Positions 17,113 through 26,450 of a stretch of DNA of 64,000 bases are shown piece by piece. The stretch covers positions 1-64,000 of the forward strand of contig JAGNIJ010000016.1 in assembly GCA_018001225.1 (NCBI GenBank). The letters are read 5' to 3'. Under the pieces are notes generated by a model. The model saw nothing but the letters and a program-made list of their open reading frames with translations. It was not told the DNA's origin and did not search any database. This DNA is from Kiritimatiellia bacterium (GTDB taxonomy: Bacteria; Verrucomicrobiota; Kiritimatiellia; CAIQIC01; JAGNIJ01). A program made the translations under genes and the position numbers. Within the stretch, counting starts at the first letter, position 1; the number at the start of each line of letters is the position of its first letter.

Positions 17113-18083
17113 ACCTGGACGTCTTTCTGGCCACGCTGATGGTGCTCGATTCGACGCCGCCCACGTTCTCCGCCAGCCCTATCCGGCGCGACGCCTTCCT
17201 GAAAATCGGGAACTTCATCGAAAACAGCACGCGCGCCGGCGCGCCGTTCGACCTGAAGACCTTTCCCAATCCCTTCTGGCAGGCCGTCGAGGCGCGGCTG
17301 GCCAAGGCCATCGAGGGCATCGCCGCCGAGCCCGCGGACGCCCCGCCGACGGCCTGGCAGCTGTATAACGACGGCGTCGTCCTGACCGCGGACGGCCTGG
17401 CCATCGGGCTGGACGTCTATCCGTTCCCGCGCCGGTTCGGCTGGCCGGATTCGGCCGATCTCACCGGGCGCCTGGCATCGCGGCTGGACGTGCTGTTCGT
17501 CACGCACCGCCACCCCGACCACTACGACAAGGCCCTCGTCCGCGCCTGCCTCGAACGCGGCAAACCGGTCGTCCTGCCCGCGCCCCTCGCCGCGGACTGG
17601 CCCGATTTCAAGACCGTCCTCGCCGCGGACGATGGCCTGCAATTCAACGTTGTTGGACTCGATGTCACCGCGCGCCGCGGATTCCACGTCTGGCGCGCGA
17701 CGATGGACGAGGTGCCGCTGGTCTATTACGAGGTCGTCTGCCCCGGCGGCTTCACGTTCCTGTTCGTCGGCGATTTGGATTACAGCAAGACGCTCGAAAA
17801 GACGGCGGGCCGGGACATCGACCTGTTCTTCCTCCCGTGGCGGCACCCCAACGAAGCCCACGAGCCCGGCCACGCGGCGCAAACGGCGACCACGTTCGAC
17901 GCCGTCCAGTCGGCCCTCGGCAAGATCCGGCCGCGCGCGCTGCTGTTCGAGCACCTCGCGGAACTGGAGCACGTCTACGACGGCTTCCCCGCCTCCTACG
18001 ACATCGCCCTGGACCTCAAGGCGCGCGGCGGCGTCCCGTCCGAACTGCTCTTCTGGGGCGAGTGCATCGCCGTGAAGCCTTGA
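17109..18083 (+). CDS. Metallo-beta-lactamase-fold hydrolase
   Basis: A 324-aa cytoplasmic-looking protein. Residues about 131-139 read F-V-T-H-R-H-P-D-H-Y-D, the H-x-H-x-D-H metal motif of the MBL superfamily, and F-V-G-D-L-D-Y (about 219-225) supplies the later metal-bridging Asp. P-W-R-H-P-N-E and L-F-E-H-L (about 242-285) may supply further ligands. No RNase or glyoxalase-specific feature was recognised. It is translationally coupled to panC by a 4-nt overlap, but its substrate is unknown. Confidence 0.75.
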   Translation: MNLDVFLATLMVLDSTPPTFSASPIRRDAFLKIGNFIENSTRAGAPFDLKTFPNPFWQAVEARLAKAIEGIAAEPADAPPTAWQLYNDGVVLTADGLAIGLDVYPFPRRFGWPDSADLTGRLASRLDVLFVTHRHPDHYDKALVRACLERGKPVVLPAPLAADWPDFKTVLAADDGLQFNVVGLDVTARRGFHVWRATMDEVPLVYYEVVCPGGFTFLFVGDLDYSKTLEKTAGRDIDLFFLPWRHPNEAHEPGHAAQTATTFDAVQSALGKIRPRALLFEHLAELEHVYDGFPASYDIALDLKARGGVPSELLFWGECIAVKP

Positions 18084-18179
18084 GAGTGCGGCGGCAAGGC
18101 CCGCCGCGGGACGCGACGCCGCTCCTTCAGCGCCGTCGCGTCCCGATGCGCTTCGCGATCGGGACTTGCCGGCGCACTC
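18084..18179. repeat. Long structured intergenic palindrome, family C
   Basis: Begins directly after the stop of the MBL-fold gene. Outer arms GAGTGCGGCGGCAAG (18084-18098) and CTTGCCGGCGCACTC (18165-18179) pair 14 of 15. Inside are GGGACGCGACG/CGTCGCGTCCC (18108-18118/18134-18144, perfect) and CCCGAT/ATCGGG (18142-18147/18158-18163). A related element sharing CGACGCCGCTCC and GGACTTGCC is at 50073-50140. The transcript would fold into a branched hairpin that may act as a terminator. Confidence 0.75.
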
Positions 18180-18188
18180 CTTAGCGCC

Positions 18189-18217
18189 TTGATCCCTGAC
18201 CCGAGAACGTCTATCCC
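18189..18217 (+). promoter_or_regulatory. Possible promoter, near-leaderless
   Basis: TTGATC (18189-18194), 17-nt spacer, TATCCC (18212-18217), ending 6 nt before ATG 18224. The -10 box is weak. Confidence 0.3.
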
Positions 18218-18223
18218 TAGGCC

Positions 18224-19372
18224 ATGCCCGTGCAACCCGGCATTGAAACACTGCTCGAGGAGCACCCGGACCGGCTCCTGAACCGGCGGGTCGGCCTCAT
18301 CGCCCATCCCGCCAGCGTGGATTCCAAAGGAATTCATTCCGTCGACCGGTTGCGGAACGCCGGCGTCAACCTCGTCGCCCTGTTCGGCCCCGAGCACGGG
18401 TTTACCGGGCGCGGCGGCGCGGGCGAGCTCGTCGCCGACGGGCGCGAACCCGTCTCCGGCCTGCCGATCCGTTCGCTCTACGGCGAGACGCGCAAGCCGA
18501 CGCCGGAGATGCTGCGCGAACTCGACGTTCTGGTCTTCGACCTGCACGACCTCGGCGCGCGGCCGTACACCTACGTCTCGACGCTACGCTACGTGATGGA
18601 GGCCGCGGCGGAGAACGGGAAGGCCGTGGTCGTCGCCGACCGGCCGATCCCCCTGCCCCGGGTTGTCGACGGGCCGATGCTCGATCCGGCGTTCGAGAGC
18701 TTCGTGGGGTTCGTGCGCACGCCCGTCGCGTACGGCATGACGCCGGGCGAGACCGCTCGCTTTCTCCGCGAGGATCTTGGCCTGGACCTCGACCTGCTTG
18801 TCGCACCCCTGCGCGGCTTTTCGCACGACGCGCCGATCCCGTCCGGCCGATGGATTCCCCCCTCGCCCGCGATCCGGTCCTGGGCCTGCGCGGCGTGCTT
18901 CCCGGCCACGGTGTTCTTCGAGGCCCTGCCGGCGCTCGATCACGGCCGCGGGACGGACCTGGCTTTCCAGGTGATCAGCGCCCCGTGGCTCGATGCCCTG
19001 GCACTCGCCGACGAACTGGCGGCGCACCCCCTGCCGGGGGTCCGGATCGAGCCCTGCGCCTATCGGGCGGAGGGCGCGGTGTACAAGGGGCAGGATGTCC
19101 GGGGCCTTCGATTAAATGCCACGGACCCGGCCGCGTTCCGGCCGGTTCAAGCGGGCGTCACGCTGCTCGCCGCCCTGCAAGCCCTGTACGGGCCGGAGGC
19201 GCAGTGGAACGCGCCGGGCGCGCGGCCGGAGTTCTTCGACAAACTGATGGGCACCGATACCGTCCGGCTCGCCTTGCTCAAAGGCGCGGCGCCGGAGAAG
19301 ATCGCCGCCGGCTGGGCAATCGGGCGGCCCGTTTTTGCCGATAAACGGCGGGCGGCGCTGCTGTACGGTTGA
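18224..19372 (+). CDS. DUF1343 / NamZ-type exo-beta-N-acetylmuramidase
   Basis: A 382-aa protein with the blocks of this family: R-V-G-L-I-A-H-P-A-S, F-G-P-E-H-G-F (about residues 53-59), S-L-Y-G-E, L-V-F-D-L-H-D-L-G-A-R-P-Y-T-Y, D-R-P-I-P and G-R-G-T-D. NamZ removes MurNAc from the non-reducing end of peptidoglycan fragments, a recycling step. Unlike many relatives it has no signal peptide, so it would act on imported fragments in the cytoplasm. The block usually written P-S-P-N reads P-S-P-A, and the E-G before the G-R-G-T motif reads E-A, so activity should be checked. It appears monocistronic. Confidence 0.82.
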   Translation: MPVQPGIETLLEEHPDRLLNRRVGLIAHPASVDSKGIHSVDRLRNAGVNLVALFGPEHGFTGRGGAGELVADGREPVSGLPIRSLYGETRKPTPEMLRELDVLVFDLHDLGARPYTYVSTLRYVMEAAAENGKAVVVADRPIPLPRVVDGPMLDPAFESFVGFVRTPVAYGMTPGETARFLREDLGLDLDLLVAPLRGFSHDAPIPSGRWIPPSPAIRSWACAACFPATVFFEALPALDHGRGTDLAFQVISAPWLDALALADELAAHPLPGVRIEPCAYRAEGAVYKGQDVRGLRLNATDPAAFRPVQAGVTLLAALQALYGPEAQWNAPGARPEFFDKLMGTDTVRLALLKGAAPEKIAAGWAIGRPVFADKRRAALLYG

Positions 19373-19383
19373 CATCGCCTGAT

Positions 19384-19408
19384 GGAGGGCGAGCGTCCCC
19401 GCGAGCCG
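19384..19408. repeat. Family A repeat, single arm
   Basis: 25 bases identical to 12129-12153, 7.2 kb away, including the preceding ATGG context. No inverted partner is present here, so it is a half copy. It lies in the 93-nt gap between the NamZ and HicB-like genes. Confidence 0.8.
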
Positions 19409-19465
19409 ATGTCCGCAGCTTGACTTCCTTCGTTTCCAGCGGACGTTAATTCAGATCGGCGCGCC

Positions 19466-19660
19466 ATGAAATACACGGCCCAGCTCGAATCGGCGGACGG
19501 CGAGTTTACGGCTTCGTGCCCCGAACTGGACATCAGCGCGCACGGGTTGAGCGCGGGCAACGCCCTCGATGCGCTCCGCCGGAACATCCGCTTCCACGTC
19601 GAACTCTGCCCCTGCTCCACGGTGGAGGAGGAGTCCATCGAGCTGGACGTGCGGCGATGA
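19466..19660 (+). CDS. HicB-like small protein (orphan antitoxin-type fold)
   Basis: A 64-aa protein, M-K-Y-T-A-Q-L-E-S-A-D-G-E-F-T-A-S-C-P-E-L-D, with the D-G-E-F and C-P-E-L blocks and the A-x-G-x-S-x-x-x-A-L-x-x-L-R helix of the HicB partial RNase H-like fold. HicB proteins usually neutralise a HicA RNA-cleaving toxin encoded next door. No HicA-like gene is visible on either side, and there is no DNA-binding extension. Either the partner is lost or this is a stand-alone member with another role. Confidence 0.65.
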   Translation: MKYTAQLESADGEFTASCPELDISAHGLSAGNALDALRRNIRFHVELCPCSTVEEESIELDVRR

Positions 19661-19670
19661 AAAACCCCGG

Positions 19671-19723
19671 CCGCGATCGCCGATCGCGGCTACAGCGCTG
19701 TAGCCGGCTTCGTTGAAGCCGGC
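19671..19723. terminator. Three overlapping hairpins between convergent genes
   Basis: CCGCGATCG/CGATCGCGG (19671-19689), the perfect palindrome GGCTACAGCGCTGTAGCC (19688-19705) and GCCGGCTTC/GAAGCCGGC with a 3-nt loop (19703-19723). They fill the gap between the HicB-like gene and the oppositely oriented OmpA gene, so they can terminate both. The CTGTAGCCGG start is shared with the hairpin at 35691-35716, which points to a repeat family (family G) and not a private terminator. Confidence 0.7.
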
Positions 19724-19733
19724 CCGTCCCGCC

Positions 19734-21014
<1,281 letters not shown>

Positions 21015-21052
21015 GTCGACACTCCCTCCGCGTTGCCTCGAAACAGCCGTGC

Positions 21053-21080
21053 AGACTATCACGCCCCCGCCCCCGCGCAA
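21053..21080 (-). promoter_or_regulatory. Probable promoter of the OmpA-family gene
   Basis: Reading the minus strand: TTGCGC (21080-21075), 16-nt G-rich spacer, TAGTCT (21058-21053), about 38 nt before the start codon. The 173-nt divergent gap up to 21187 should also hold the promoter of the plus-strand cluster; the best plus-strand candidate, TTGCAA at 21112, has only a poor -10 partner. Confidence 0.4.
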
Positions 21081-21187
21081 GTGAAAAGCAGCCGAACGCG
21101 GCCGAAAAGACTTGCAACCCGCTTGGAGAATCTCATCATCCTCTTCAGGAATTCAAACGCCACCACGCGACGTTACAGGAGGACGCC

Positions 21188-21670
21188 ATGAAGACTTGGA
21201 GCAGAAGCCTCTTATCCCTGTGCATCCTTTCCATGGTCATCACGGTCCATGCGGGCCCCCTCGCCCACCGGCAGTCCGTGGAACGGCTGCTGGATCTCTT
21301 CGGGGTGGAGACCGTGTGCCAGGCCACGCTCGACGCCCTGGTCCGGGAGGCCGTGGAGGCGGAGCCCGGCCTCGCCGGGTCGGAAAACACCCTCCGGGAT
21401 TTCCTGGTGCGGAAGATCGGTTGGGCCGCTCTGAAGCCCGCCGTGGTCGAGCTGTACCTGGGCGAGCTCTCCGAACAGGAGATGGGCGAGATCCTCAAGT
21501 TCTACGAGAGCCGGACCGGCCGGAAGTTCGCGGCGCTCTCGCCGCTCATCTCCGCCCGCGTGATGGAAATCGTGCAGGAGCGGCTGGCGCGGAGCGGGGA
21601 CGAATGGGCCGCGCTGGTCGAACAGGAGCTGAACCGGGCGGCTGGGGCGCCGGAAGCCGGCGCGGAATAG
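21188..21670 (+). CDS. Exported DUF2059-type protein, copy 1
   Basis: A 160-aa protein with a signal peptide (M-K-T-W-S-R-S-L-L-S-L, cut near V-H-A-G) after AGGAGG. The mature all-alpha part has L-F-G-V-E-T, V-E-L-Y-L-G-E-L-S-E-Q-E-M and F-Y-E-S-R-T-G-R-K, the DUF2059 pattern. The biochemical role of this family is not established. It closely matches the 153-aa protein encoded at 26639-27100, sharing long blocks such as E-I-L-x-F-Y-E-S-R-T-G-R-K. Each copy is followed directly by a giant exported protein, here 10 nt away, suggesting the two products work together in the periplasm. Confidence 0.78.
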   Translation: MKTWSRSLLSLCILSMVITVHAGPLAHRQSVERLLDLFGVETVCQATLDALVREAVEAEPGLAGSENTLRDFLVRKIGWAALKPAVVELYLGELSEQEMGEILKFYESRTGRKFAALSPLISARVMEIVQERLARSGDEWAALVEQELNRAAGAPEAGAE

Positions 21671-21680
21671 GAGGCGGCCG

Positions 21681-24600
21681 ATGAACGCGCGAAGACTGCT
21701 GCTGTGGTCCGCCCTGCTGCTGGGCGCGGCGCGGGCCGCCGGCGAGGATATCGAGACCTACCGCGCCGAGTACAAGGCCCAATCCGACGCGCTGGCGGCC
21801 AAGTACGACGCGAAGGCCAGCCAGTTCCGGAAGACCGACGGCACCGTGGACACGTCCAATCCGGAATGGCAAAAAATCGACGCAGAATACAAGGCCGAGA
21901 ACGCCAAGCTGCGCCAGGAGTTCGTCCAGAAGCATCCCTCGGCCACGTCCATGAACGAAGTCCGCCAGACGCCGGCGGGCCAGAACCTGAAGAACACCGG
22001 CAGCCCCTACACGAGCGCGTACTCGGACGGCGACTGGACGGCGACCACGGACGCCGACGCGGCGAACGTGGCCGAGCAACTGAAGGCCAAGGGCCACAAG
22101 GTCACGTACGATTCCGATCTGGGCATGTGGATGGACGAATCGGCGGACACCAAGATCTGGGAGCCCGAGAACGAGGCCCGGGCCAGGGCCCGCGCCAACA
22201 ACCCCGAGGGCTACACGCGCTCCGGCTCGCTCGACCACGAGGGCATCAAGTCGCCCAACGCGCAGTACGACCCGGAGGGCTACGTCGAGGACCTGAACAA
22301 GAAGTACGAGGCGGCCAAGGCCAAGGGCGACACCCGGACGATGAACAAGGTGGCCGCCAAGATGCAGGAGGCCACCGGCAAGCCTTTCGACCCGGTGACC
22401 CAGACCATGCGGGTGGACGCCAATCCCTTCGAGTCCGGGGAGCAGACGCTCGGCGAGTCGGAGGAAGTCAAGAAAGCCAAGGCCCAGGAGCGCGCCAAGG
22501 CCCTCGACAAGGAGGTGGCCGAGGCTCGCGCCAAGGCCAAGGCGCAGTCGGAATCCAACACGAAAATGCGGGACGACCTGGCCAAGAAGGAGCGGGATCT
22601 GGGCAACAAGAAATCGGCCCAGGAGTACGAGGACGCCAATAAGAAGATCGAGAACACCAAGCCCAAGTCGGAGCCGCCGAAGACCGAGCCGGGCAAGACC
22701 ACGGGAACGACTTCGGACTCGCCACCCTCGCAGTCGGAACCCGCGAAGCCCGGGAAAACTTCCACGCCGAAGACCGAGGCCCCGAGGACGCCCGACACTC
22801 CGCCGGAGAGCGTACGGACGCCGCCGAAGACAACGGAGCCGGCGAGGCCCCCCTCCGCGCCGACCGAGCCTCTCAAGACGCCGCCCTCGGTCACGGAACC
22901 CGTCCAGACGCCCTCCACCACGCCCGAGCCGGTAAAGACTCCGCCGAAGGTCACGGACCCGGTCAAGCCGCCGACAACTCCGGAGCCGGCCAAAACACCG
23001 CCGACCGCGCCGGAACCCGTGAAGACTCCGCCCTCGACACCGGAACCGGTCAAAACACCGGTCGCGCCGGAGCCGGTCAAAACTCCCGCGACCACCCCCG
23101 AGCCGGTAGAGATTCCTCCAACGACAACGGAACCCGTAAGAACATCGCCCACGGCAACGGAACCGGTGAAGACGCCCCCGACAACGCCTGAACCTGTCAA
23201 GGCGCCGGGAACCACCACGGAACCCGTCAAACCGCCCTCCACCACACCGGAGCCGGTGAAACCGCCCTCGGCCACACCGGAGCCCGTCAAGACGCCGGCC
23301 GCCACACCGGAACCTGTACAAACTCCCGCTTCGACTCCCGAACCCGTCAAGACGCCCACAACGCCCGCCGGCACCTCGCCGGGCGAGACATGGGTAAACC
23401 CCCTGACCGGCAAAACCCTCCCCGTCGGCACCTCCGGGAGCAAGATCGTGGATGGCGGCGCCAAGGTTCTGCAGAATCCCAAGGTGCAGGGCGGGCTGAA
23501 CGTCATTGGCGGCGCGATCGTGGCGAAGGACGGGTACGACACGATCAACAAGATCAACACGGCCGCGGACAAGGGCGACCTGAAAACGGTCAACGTCGAG
23601 GGCGGCAAGGGCCTGGGCCGGATCGGCGGCGGTTATGTCGGCGGCGTCGGCGGCGCGAAGGCCGGGGCGTTGATCGGCGGCACGTTCGGGGACGGCCCCG
23701 GGGCCGTGGTCGGCGGGTTCATTGGCGCGATCGTCGGCGGGATCGGGGGGGCTATCCTGGGCGAGAAGGCCGGAGAGAAAGTCGTCCCGGCCGCCATTGA
23801 CGGCCTGCGCACCGGCGGCCAGAAGGTGATGGAGAACTATTACGGCGTGGACGACAAGCAGCCCGGCGAGTGGGAACCCGTGGAGGATACAAAGGGGTTC
23901 GATCGCATTGAAAAAGTCATGGGGGACGGCGGCAAGGATTCGCCCGCCTCCGCCCCGTCGGGCTTCTCTCCGCCCGTGGTTCACACCACGCCGTCGGGCG
24001 GCCGGCCCGTCACCCCGACGCCCGGCGGCGGCAGCCCATACAAGCCGCCAACCACACCCACGACCCCGGGAGGCGGAATAGATGTTTCCGTGCCGGGCCA
24101 GGACATGGACGACATTGACTTCGGCGCGCCGCCGGATTCCGCCGCGTCCGGCGATGAAAAGCCCAAGCCCGTTGTGAAGCCGGTGCCTCCCAAGCCGCCG
24201 GAACCGGACGACGAACCCGGCGATTACCCGGAGCCGGAAGAGCCCCCGGACATAACGCCCCCCGTGACCGCGCCGGAACCTCCGGAGGTCGCGCAGCCGT
24301 CGGGCACCGAAACCATCGAAAAGGGCTGGGTCAAGGACGACAAGGGCACCATCAAGGTGACCGAGACCAAGGGCCCGAACGGCAACGTCATCAGCATCAC
24401 CCACACCGAGTACGACGCCAACGGGAACATCATCGGGTCCACGACCTACCCGGTCGGCCAAGGCACGGACGCGAGCGAAGGGGGCCAGCCAGAGCCCGGG
24501 ATGAATGACGGCGGAGAGCCTGAAGGCGAGAGCACAGGGACCCGTCCTCCCACCGATGACGAAGATATTTTCCCCTGCCCCATGTGCGGGCACCGATGCA

Positions 24601-26099
24601 AAAAGACCGAATTGGTTCCCGCCAGTTTCAATAGCAAGCTTCTGGTATGCGGTTCGTGTGCAGACCAGAACTGGGCTGACTCCGCCGAGGATAGAACCGA
24701 CGGGCGTTTCAAATGCTTTTCCTGCGGGAAGACCTTCTCCTGGCCCCGCGTGGAAGAGGATGAACCCATACCCCAAGGCGATGGGACCAGTCTCATCCCC
24801 GCAAGAAACTACTGCCCTCATTGCGACACCTTGCTCAAGACCTGCAAGGGCTCATTGGGCAAGGAATTCTTCGACGCGGACATCGAAGATTGGGCCACCC
24901 TGCGCGGCGATCCAATATGCGCAACATGCGGAGCCGCAATGGGCTATAAATTTAATTATGAAAATGCCCAGGCGGGATGGGATTCCTGGGACTTTTTGTG
25001 CCCCCGTTGTGCGGGAACGGTCAGAGTGCCGGGTCCGCTTTTCGGCGAAACGAACACGGTCCAGGCGTCGGAGCTGCGCCAGGCGGAGGCACGGACCAGC
25101 GAGGATGTGCTTATCCCCAGCCGACCCGACACGCCGGGTTCCCTGGCCACGTACCGGGATGAGCGCGACCTCGACATGGAGCAAAGGACCGGCAACGGCC
25201 TGTCGCTGATGGGCAACCAGACGGACCTGCAGAACGCGTCCAACATCGGGAACGAAACGATCCGCGACGCGAAAAGGGTTCGGGATACGGGCGGGCAGGA
25301 CGCCCAGAAAATCGCCGACGACAACCAACGCACGACCCGGATCGAGCAGGACAAGGACAAGAGCAAGATCCTGGATGCCGTGATCAACGGGGTCGGCACC
25401 GGGGTCAAGACCACGGCCGGACATTTCGGCACGGAGGTCGGCAAGGGCGTCGGGGACAAGATTTTTAAGTCCGGCAAGAAGGAAGAACCGCAGACCGCGG
25501 GCACGGGCGGCACCGTGGCGCCGGCCACCCCGCCCTCGCCCGGAGGCGGCGCAACAACCATCGCCTCCACGCCTTCCGGCGGCACCACCAAGGGCACGAC
25601 GAGCGGCGGACAGCCGCCTTCCGGCGGCGGACCCGTCTGCGTGGTCTGCGGCGCGCCGGCCTACATGGAGTTCGAGGGCGTCGGCTGGCTGTGCCACGAC
25701 TGCGAGTCGAAGGGGCATGACTATCCGCCCGGAGGCACGACGGCGGAGCCCGGCACGGACGAAGGGACGGAGCCGGTGATCCTGGCCGACGCGATCTGTC
25801 CCATTTGCGGGCAGATGTATAACCCCGCCTTCGGCCATCAATGCCCGGGGGCGGTCCAGGCGCCCACGGCAGGAACGGAGCCGCCGGCGGCCCCTCCTAC
25901 AGGTGTGATCTGCGGGCATTGCGGCCAACGGGTGCCGAAGGTCAGCAGCAAGTCGAGGGGTTCGGGCTGGGGAACGGATGACGGCAGCTACGGATCGTAT
26001 CACGCCTCCATCGAAAATGCCTGTGACGCCTGCATCGCCAAGTGGGAGGCCCAGTGCGACGCCGAGGCGGCCAAGATCCAGCCGAAGCCCACGCCCTGA
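21681..26099 (+). CDS. Giant exported protein A: Pro/Thr/Glu/Val/Lys spring, glycine-rich segment, six zinc-ribbon cysteine pairs
   Basis: 1472 aa, AGGAGG ribosome site, signal peptide (residues about 1-21). I do not recognise it as a known family. Parts in order: a charged coiled-coil head (22-325) with the block W-x-x-x-x-x-x-x-x-I-W-E-P; a low-complexity spring of T-x-E-P-V-K-x-P units (about 329-565); a glycine-zipper-like hydrophobic stretch (about 644-700); a small beta module (about 880-927); six Cys-x-x-Cys pairs with zinc-ribbon spacing, four in 960-1110 and 1320-1347 and two at 1371-1390 and 1409-1457; between them a conserved Asn/Gln/Lys-rich module (about 1154-1268) containing A-V-I-N-G-V-G-T-G-V-K-T-T-A-G-H-F-G-T-E. 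Head, spring, beta module, N-G-V-G module and last zinc pair all recur in giant protein B. Cysteine zinc ribbons in an exported protein are odd. Confidence 0.75.
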   Translation: MNARRLLLWSALLLGAARAAGEDIETYRAEYKAQSDALAAKYDAKASQFRKTDGTVDTSNPEWQKIDAEYKAENAKLRQEFVQKHPSATSMNEVRQTPAGQNLKNTGSPYTSAYSDGDWTATTDADAANVAEQLKAKGHKVTYDSDLGMWMDESADTKIWEPENEARARARANNPEGYTRSGSLDHEGIKSPNAQYDPEGYVEDLNKKYEAAKAKGDTRTMNKVAAKMQEATGKPFDPVTQTMRVDANPFESGEQTLGESEEVKKAKAQERAKALDKEVAEARAKAKAQSESNTKMRDDLAKKERDLGNKKSAQEYEDANKKIENTKPKSEPPKTEPGKTTGTTSDSPPSQSEPAKPGKTSTPKTEAPRTPDTPPESVRTPPKTTEPARPPSAPTEPLKTPPSVTEPVQTPSTTPEPVKTPPKVTDPVKPPTTPEPAKTPPTAPEPVKTPPSTPEPVKTPVAPEPVKTPATTPEPVEIPPTTTEPVRTSPTATEPVKTPPTTPEPVKAPGTTTEPVKPPSTTPEPVKPPSATPEPVKTPAATPEPVQTPASTPEPVKTPTTPAGTSPGETWVNPLTGKTLPVGTSGSKIVDGGAKVLQNPKVQGGLNVIGGAIVAKDGYDTINKINTAADKGDLKTVNVEGGKGLGRIGGGYVGGVGGAKAGALIGGTFGDGPGAVVGGFIGAIVGGIGGAILGEKAGEKVVPAAIDGLRTGGQKVMENYYGVDDKQPGEWEPVEDTKGFDRIEKVMGDGGKDSPASAPSGFSPPVVHTTPSGGRPVTPTPGGGSPYKPPTTPTTPGGGIDVSVPGQDMDDIDFGAPPDSAASGDEKPKPVVKPVPPKPPEPDDEPGDYPEPEEPPDITPPVTAPEPPEVAQPSGTETIEKGWVKDDKGTIKVTETKGPNGNVISITHTEYDANGNIIGSTTYPVGQGTDASEGGQPEPGMNDGGEPEGESTGTRPPTDDEDIFPCPMCGHRCKKTELVPASFNSKLLVCGSCADQNWADSAEDRTDGRFKCFSCGKTFSWPRVEEDEPIPQGDGTSLIPARNYCPHCDTLLKTCKGSLGKEFFDADIEDWATLRGDPICATCGAAMGYKFNYENAQAGWDSWDFLCPRCAGTVRVPGPLFGETNTVQASELRQAEARTSEDVLIPSRPDTPGSLATYRDERDLDMEQRTGNGLSLMGNQTDLQNASNIGNETIRDAKRVRDTGGQDAQKIADDNQRTTRIEQDKDKSKILDAVINGVGTGVKTTAGHFGTEVGKGVGDKIFKSGKKEEPQTAGTGGTVAPATPPSPGGGATTIASTPSGGTTKGTTSGGQPPSGGGPVCVVCGAPAYMEFEGVGWLCHDCESKGHDYPPGGTTAEPGTDEGTEPVILADAICPICGQMYNPAFGHQCPGAVQAPTAGTEPPAAPPTGVICGHCGQRVPKVSSKSRGSGWGTDDGSYGSYHASIENACDACIAKWEAQCDAEAAKIQPKPTP
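22880..23370 (+). repeat. Tandem coding repeat in giant protein A (E-P-V-K units)
   Basis: About fifteen 27-33 nt units encoding variations of T-T-P-E-P-V-K-T-P. The codons differ between units, so the array is old or under selection at protein level and is not a recent slippage product. Confidence 0.85.
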
Positions 26100-26450
26100 C
26101 GACGCCTGCATAGCCGGCCCCATCGCGCGCGGTGACGCTGCGGTCTCGTACCAAACACGGATGACAAAAGGCTCACCATGGCAGGTCGACGCCTCCGGCG
26201 CAGCCGCGGCTCGGCGGGCCGCCTCGCCTTACCTGTATTACCTTCGCTTACCCGTACTGGGCATGAGGGATCTTCGACTTGTTGGGCGGCGCGGAGATTC
26301 CTCGCTGCGCTCGGGATGACGTGCCTCCGTTCCTGTATCCTCGATTTTCAAGGGGCCCGCAGGGCCGGGCCCCCTGGGCATGCCGACAAAAATGTAATTC
26401 CGACCATTTTTAACCTATTTCGTTTAAACATGTTCTGACACGTTCAGGGA
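26100..26450. other. Non-coding interval between the two duplicated units
   Basis: I see no supportable gene. The interval includes GGAGATTCCTCGCTGCGCTC (26297-26316), resembling intergenic REP-like sequences, and a perfect 7-bp GC hairpin GGGGCCC/GGGCCCC (26352-26373), likely the terminator of giant gene A. Base composition then shifts to AT-rich (26384-26440) in front of a strong promoter. Confidence 0.6.

Noticed and set aside
18224..19372. Signal peptide for the NamZ-like protein from an upstream start
   Set aside because: No in-frame start upstream gives a hydrophobic segment; the -10 candidate lies just before ATG 18224.
22880..23370. Possible CRISPR-like or minisatellite array
   Set aside because: Units vary in length and sequence, there are no constant repeats with spacers, and the frame is coding throughout.
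21546..24821. 1091-aa Arg/Gly-rich frame antisense to giant protein A
   Set aside because: The R-F-R-C-G-G-R repeats are only the complement of the E-P-V-K repeats and adjoining GC-rich codons.
24570..25020. Reading the zinc-ribbon region as a separate inserted gene
   Set aside because: Local composition is slightly less GC-rich, but the frame is continuous and protein B has equivalent, fewer ribbons at matching places, so it belongs to the giant protein.
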